NCBI GenBank assembly: GCA_947652605.1
Contig: OX393576.1
Span: 16,890,575 to 16,954,574 of the forward strand
Direction of reading: 5' to 3'
Origin: Elmis aenea
Lineage: Eukaryota; Arthropoda; Insecta; Coleoptera; Elmidae
Length of the DNA stretch: 64,000 bases
This document shows, one piece after another, positions 60,223 to 64,000 of this stretch. Numbering within the stretch: position 1 is the first letter of the stretch; each line of letters opens with the position of its first letter. Under the pieces are notes generated by a model that saw only the letters and a list, made by a program, of their open reading frames with translations, was not told the DNA's origin and did no database searches. Both the position numbers and the translations under genes were made by a program.

Positions 60223-60570
60223 TAATGCCCGGTTTCTCCGACACATCTCAAGATCGAACTTATATAAGCCCGCCTTATATTTAAGACCGTCTCAAGATAC
60301 CAATGCGTTGCACAGAAAACATATTCCGGAATCTGTTAGACATCTCAGCTAAGTTAGAACTCGGTTTGGCAACGTTGCAAGAAGTCGGCACATTTTAGCG
60401 GCAGATTGAAATGGCTAATTTTCATTGGCCATTTACATCAGAGCTGTTAAAACGGCTCCCTGTGACATCTTGTTGTTGCTATCAGCTGTTAGTCACATAT
60501 AAAGTTACAGTTCGGTGTTTATTATTTTATTTTGTGTTGAAATGGCGAAAAAAAAAGAATAAATTATACC

Positions 60571-60633
60571 ATGGAGGAAAAACAATTATTAGTTAGCTTG
60601 GTGGAAGAAAATAAAATAAATAGATTATGTATA
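60571..60633 (+). pseudogene. Harbinger accessory (Myb/SANT-like) gene, first codons
   Basis: An ATG in a good context (ACCATGG) opens MEEKQLLVSLVEENKINR before running into the nested palindrome. The acidic start with LLVSLVE resembles the first helix of Myb/SANT-like (trihelix-type) DNA-binding proteins that accompany the nuclease in PIF/Harbinger elements. Only about 20 residues remain, so the assignment leans on position: it faces the nuclease gene inside the same terminal repeats. Confidence 0.4.
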
Positions 60634-61559
60634 CAGGGTGTTTGAAATTCGAATTTAAGCATGGGGTTCTCGCTTATTATAATAGCTAGAGTATAGGTTT
60701 AAATTTGGCAAAGTTGCTAAATTTGGTGCTCATTAATAATCCAAAGAGAAATTGGAAATATCTCAAACGGGGTCCGAGAAAATTAGGAAAAACTGGAAAA
60801 TACGATTTTTGAAAATCGTCTATAACTTCTTTGGAGTATGAAATATTTGAAATGTGTAAAAACATTGCCGAAGCAACTTTTTAAGCCGAATCGGATGGTA
60901 GTCACAAATTTTTCTTAGATCGATTCGTTTTTATTTTATGACAACCAACTTTGTTTTTGCTTATGGGCGCAAGTTTTGCTATTTACATTATCAAATAGCA
61001 TTTATTTTTCTAAATTCATTGATGTATCACACATGGTATTTTACTTTTTCTTTTATTGTCAAATTTCAAAAAATACGTTTTAAACAATAACAACCATTAT
61101 AAATCAGGTTGGCCGGTCATTGTAGTTTATGTTGTTTCCATGACAACCGATCAACAATCTAAAAGTTTTAAAGGCCTGTTAGTCCTAAAAATGAACTTTA
61201 ATAACGAAGAAAAACGCGATATGCTGCCCATCACAAAAAAACAAAGTTGGTTGTCTAAAACCAAAACGAATCGACCTAGGAAAAATTTGTGACCACCATC
61301 CGATTCGGCTTAAAAAGTTGCTTGGCAACTTTTTTACACATTTAAAATATTTCAAACTCCAAAGGAGTTATAAACGATTTTTAAAAATCGTATTTTCCAG
61401 TTTTTCCTAATTTTCTCGGATACTGTTTGAGATATTTCCAATTTCTCTTTGGATTATTAATGAGCACCAAATTTAGCAACTTTGCCAAATTTAAACCTAT
61501 ACTCTAGCTATTATAATACGCGAGATCCCCATGCTTAAATTCGAATTTCAAACACCCTG
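60634..61559. mobile_element. CAGGGTG-type palindromic element, family D copy 2 (intact)
   Basis: CAGGGTGTTTGAAATTCGAA on the left is mirrored by TTCGAATTTCAAACACCCTG on the right, and TATA flanks both sides. The TCTCG box is at 60,668, and its mirror CGAGA at 61,521, each 34 bp in. Arms carry TCGCTTATTATAATAGC, GGCAAAGTTGCTAAATTTGG, CGAATCGGATGGTAGTCAC and their mirrors. It inserted into a TA inside the Harbinger element. The 78-codon plus frame at 61,056 is arm sequence. Confidence 0.9.
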
Positions 61560-61560
61560 T

Positions 61561-61752
61561 ATACTCCAATTGAGGCTCAATTTGATCTAAGATCACAATA
61601 ACTGTCTCTTTTGTGAGGCGAAAACGCATAAAAAAACGATCGTATTCGAAATCCGTAAATGGATTTGCGCGAACAAATCGCCTTCGAGGAATTACAGGGT
61701 CGTACAAGTCATCATCTGCATCATCTATCATATTTATAAAGTCAATGTCCAT
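61561..61752 (-). pseudogene. HARBI1-like (PIF/Harbinger) nuclease, N-terminal fragment
   Basis: The minus strand from 61,752 reads MDIDFINMIDDADDDLYDPV, then PRRRFVRANPFTDFEYDRFF, then RFRLTKETVIVILDQIEPQL. The R-NPF...F--RFRLTKET pattern is the conserved N-terminal region of HARBI1-type nucleases of PIF/Harbinger transposons, upstream of the DDE catalytic core. The fragment keeps about 64 residues of a protein usually around 350 long. It then runs into the terminal repeat of the nested palindrome, giving a chimeric tail (TGCLKFEF...) and a stop. No catalytic residue is present. Confidence 0.75.
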
Positions 61753-61991
61753 ATTTAAACTTAAACCACAATTTAAACAAACACTTAACTACAAACAAAG
61801 CAAATACAAGATACTTTTAGGTTATGTACTCCAGCTCAAGTTCTAGTAAACAGCGACTCAAGATGTGAGCTCAGCTCAAGTCGAATATGTTCTTAAAATT
61901 GCTTGGTGCAACACTTTATATCGTTAAGGCGAACTTAAGATTCAGCTAGATCTTAAGATGTGTCGGAGAAACCGGGCATAAGTCTTTAGAG

Positions 61992-62249
61992 CAGTGGTTT
62001 TGCACCCGTTTTAGTCAGTGTACCCCTTGGTCTCACTGCAAAGCGTCATGTACCCCTTGTCAATCGGTTCATTTCATGAAAACTTTATTTATACATATAA
62101 GATAATAATTTAAAAAATATTTAGTGCGAAAATTGTTGATTATTGCTTTCCTCCAACATATTTATCTGGGCATTGTATTTGAAACGTACCCCCTGTAGAA
62201 GCTTCATGTGCCACTTGGGGGTCCATGGACCCCCGGTTCAGAACCCCTG
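61992..62249. mobile_element. Nonautonomous hAT element (258 bp) with perfect duplication
   Basis: The flanks CTTTAGAG at 61,984-61,991 and 62,250-62,257 are identical, a clean 8-bp hAT duplication. The termini CAGTGGTTTTGCACCC and, inward from the right, CAGGGGTTCTGAACCG match at most positions. TGTACCCCTTG strings and GGTCCATGGACC mark the subterminal regions. It inserted 13 bp outside the Harbinger element. The 107-codon frame from 62,143 crosses its right end and is chance. Confidence 0.9.
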
Positions 62250-62257
62250 CTTTAGAG

Positions 62258-63627
62258 CATCTTTATTAATTTTAAAACCAAATAGTATAATAGTATTTTC
62301 GAAAAGAGAAAAAAAAATTAACTTCTTAATCTTATATCAAATCCAACTATGTTTTCCTTACAAAAAAAATGTAACTTTGTCATTTATTTCAGGTTCTAGA
62401 CTATGTGAAAGGAAATGTATGTCACTATTTTGTAATTTGTTTTTCTCTAGCAATTTAATTCTGTAAACAACTGCTTCGGAAATATTCAAGATTTTAAAAA
62501 TTTGCTTATTTCAATTTTCATTTGTATCAATTGTGCCATAGATTTTTTTTTTAAATAATGCAAGTATAACTGAGTAGAGACCCTTTAGTGTCCCCCAGGC
62601 GCATGTCCAAACATAATTAAATACATCAAATAGGCTGTGATTAATATGCTTTCACAGCTTACTTAACAAAAATGTGTTTATTTATTACCTCCTAATTTTA
62701 TTACAAATGCTTTGTTGGATATTCACGTAGATAGCTAGCATATGTTATTCTCTTTCCATTGACATATCACAAATAGTTGAAATAATATGTTGTATACTTG
62801 GCCTTGGACGACGTTCGTTTGTCTCGAAACAGAACATCTTCACTTTATACATATTGTCAATACTGACACATTTTTGTTGACTAAATTAGTACCAGCGCAA
62901 CAGCGAATTATACACAGTTTTATGAAACACTCTTTATGAAACTGCAATTTATTACTTCATATGTACCTATACGTCATGTAGAGTTTAGGTGTAAGTATGT
63001 GATATAAAAAGGAATTTTCGATACAAATTTTAATAATAATGATGTCTATTAAGTTGACGTAAATCGAGGACCTTTCGTCATACGAAGGATTGAAGTATTT
63101 TTAACAACAAACAATCTTAAACCAAAAATATATAAACTGACATGGAATGGACTACGGAAAAAATAATTGTGTGTGCTTGATAATTATGAAGTTTTTAGAA
63201 CAAATAAGTGTTTGATTTTGTTTCTTTTATTTTAATATTTGTAAACATTGAATAGTCTATTAATTAAATTAAATTATCAAAATGTAAACAAGCCGATCTT
63301 GCTGATAGCGAATTAGATTTTAGATTACTCTTGAGGCATTCGCAAGATTTTAGCTTATACATTGCTTAATCTGTGTGCCTTTTTTTAACGCTTTATAGGC
63401 TATAAAAATGACAAAAGTTTTAGCTTGTTTAAAACGTGAATGAATGTGTTTTATTAAATACTGTTGTTGGATTTACTAACTATTTTAACCAAAATAATTG
63501 ATTCATTATTTATTATCAATTATCTGTAGGTTATAAAGTTATTAAGTTATAGTTAAGTATAATAAATTAAAATAATAATTGTAGGTATATACTTAAGTAA
63601 TATTAATTAAATAATACATAATTACTC
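62258..63627. other. AT-rich non-coding DNA, nothing recognised
   Basis: No repeat pair, coding signal or RNA gene is visible. Confidence 0.45.
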
Positions 63628-63815
63628 AAGTTTTTTTTTAAAGCCGGTTAGAGCACACTAAAGTATATTGTTCTTTTTAACTATATTATAATTAATAGAA
63701 GCTAACCAAGAATATTTAGTGAAAGTTTTTTTTTAAAGCCGGTTAGAGCACACTAAAGTATATTGTTCCTTTTAACTATATTATAATTAATAGAAGCTAA
63801 CAGAGAATATTTGGT
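63628..63815. repeat. 95-bp tandem duplication, two copies
   Basis: 63,628-63,722 and 63,723 to about 63,815 are direct copies: AAG, nine T, AAAGCCGGTTAGAGCACACT, then AAGTATATTGTTC and AATTAATAGAAGCTAAC. Only a few substitutions separate them near the 3' part, so the duplication is fairly recent. Confidence 0.9.
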
Positions 63816-64000
63816 TAGAAAACTTGGTTTGTTAAATTTGAGGTCCTTAAACATCCCAATTTGCGAGAACTCGTTTCAAGCAATGATACTATTTTAATAA
63901 ATTTTGCTATCGGGAACGATTTAAAACAAATTGCGCAAGTTTACTGTTATTTATTTATAACAACAAAATTACCCTATTTTTGTATTTTGTGTAGCTTAAA

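Larger units (their letters stand above)
60226..61978. mobile_element. PIF/Harbinger element with internal deletion and nested palindrome
   Basis: Terminal inverted repeats of about 30 bp with one mismatch begin TGCCCGGTTTCTCCGACACA at both ends. Both are flanked by TAA (60,223-60,225 and 61,979-61,981), the 3-bp TWA duplication typical of PIF/Harbinger. The left part carries a gene start on the plus strand (60,571) and the right part the start of a HARBI1-like nuclease on the minus strand (61,752), the convergent two-gene plan of this superfamily. The middles and ends of both genes are missing, and a 926-bp CAGGGTG-type palindrome (60,634-61,559) sits where they should meet. Without it the Harbinger is only about 825 bp. 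Confidence 0.85.

Overview
The window reads as a gene-poor stretch of an insect (arthropod) nuclear genome, either intergenic or inside a very long intron. It is strongly AT-rich with poly-A/T runs, has no bacterial gene packing, and no open reading frame looks like a host gene. The coding traces I can support are broken pieces of transposable elements: two IS630/Tc1/mariner-type transposase relics (about 10,066 and 40,025), two RTE-like LINE ORF2 C-terminal relics (43,155-43,365 minus and 44,793-45,283 plus), and the two facing gene starts of a PIF/Harbinger element (60,571 plus and 61,752 minus). I cannot assign the order or species; a beetle or hemipteran would fit, but that is a guess. No tRNA, rRNA, CRISPR or complete protein gene was seen.

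The dominant feature is a large set of long palindromic (fold-back) elements whose ends read CAGGGTG...CACCCTG or a close variant, usually next to TA. Clear examples: 2,300-2,990; 3,658-4,927; 12,122-12,720; 16,634-17,851; 19,753-20,960; 24,401-25,026; 31,668-34,150 (with 32,054-33,862 nested inside); 35,472-36,130; 36,426-36,912; 38,016-38,571; 39,414-40,918; 42,139-43,100; 47,251-48,329; 53,926-55,357 (with 54,427-55,130 nested); 60,634-61,559. By eye they sort into several families with different arms. Many carry the same box (TCTCG, with variants) about 35 bp in from each end, and several share internal modules. One member (39,414-40,918) still holds a transposase relic, which ties the group to IS630/Tc1/mariner.

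The second group is short nonautonomous hAT elements: 8,759-9,104; 21,921-22,151; 22,703-22,952; 28,218-28,485; 61,992-62,249, each with a CAGNG-type inverted terminal repeat and a recognisable 8-bp target duplication, plus a weaker candidate at 27,459-27,697 built on a 23-bp minisatellite. Other repeats are a fold-back with GGACAATAACCCCC subrepeats (6,709-7,631), a small 128-bp palindrome (15,076-15,203), a 42-bp minisatellite (15,405-15,645), a 60-bp tandem duplication (46,801-46,920), a 95-bp tandem duplication (63,628-63,815), and a dispersed repeat in two opposite copies (29,195-29,616 and 57,247-57,690) that share a short open reading frame.

Region by region: 1-12 kb has scattered fold-backs in AT-rich DNA; 12-25 kb is dense in palindromes and hAT elements; 25-31 kb is hAT-like and dispersed repeats; 31-48 kb is the densest part, with nested palindromes, the transposase relic and LINE debris; 48-54 kb is nearly free of recognisable elements; 54-64 kb holds a nested palindrome, the second dispersed repeat, and a Harbinger element with a palindrome at its deletion junction beside a hAT element. 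The most unusual observations are the fixed-position subterminal box shared by otherwise different palindromes, and the mirror-image mini-insertions in both arms of the 32,054-33,862 palindrome.
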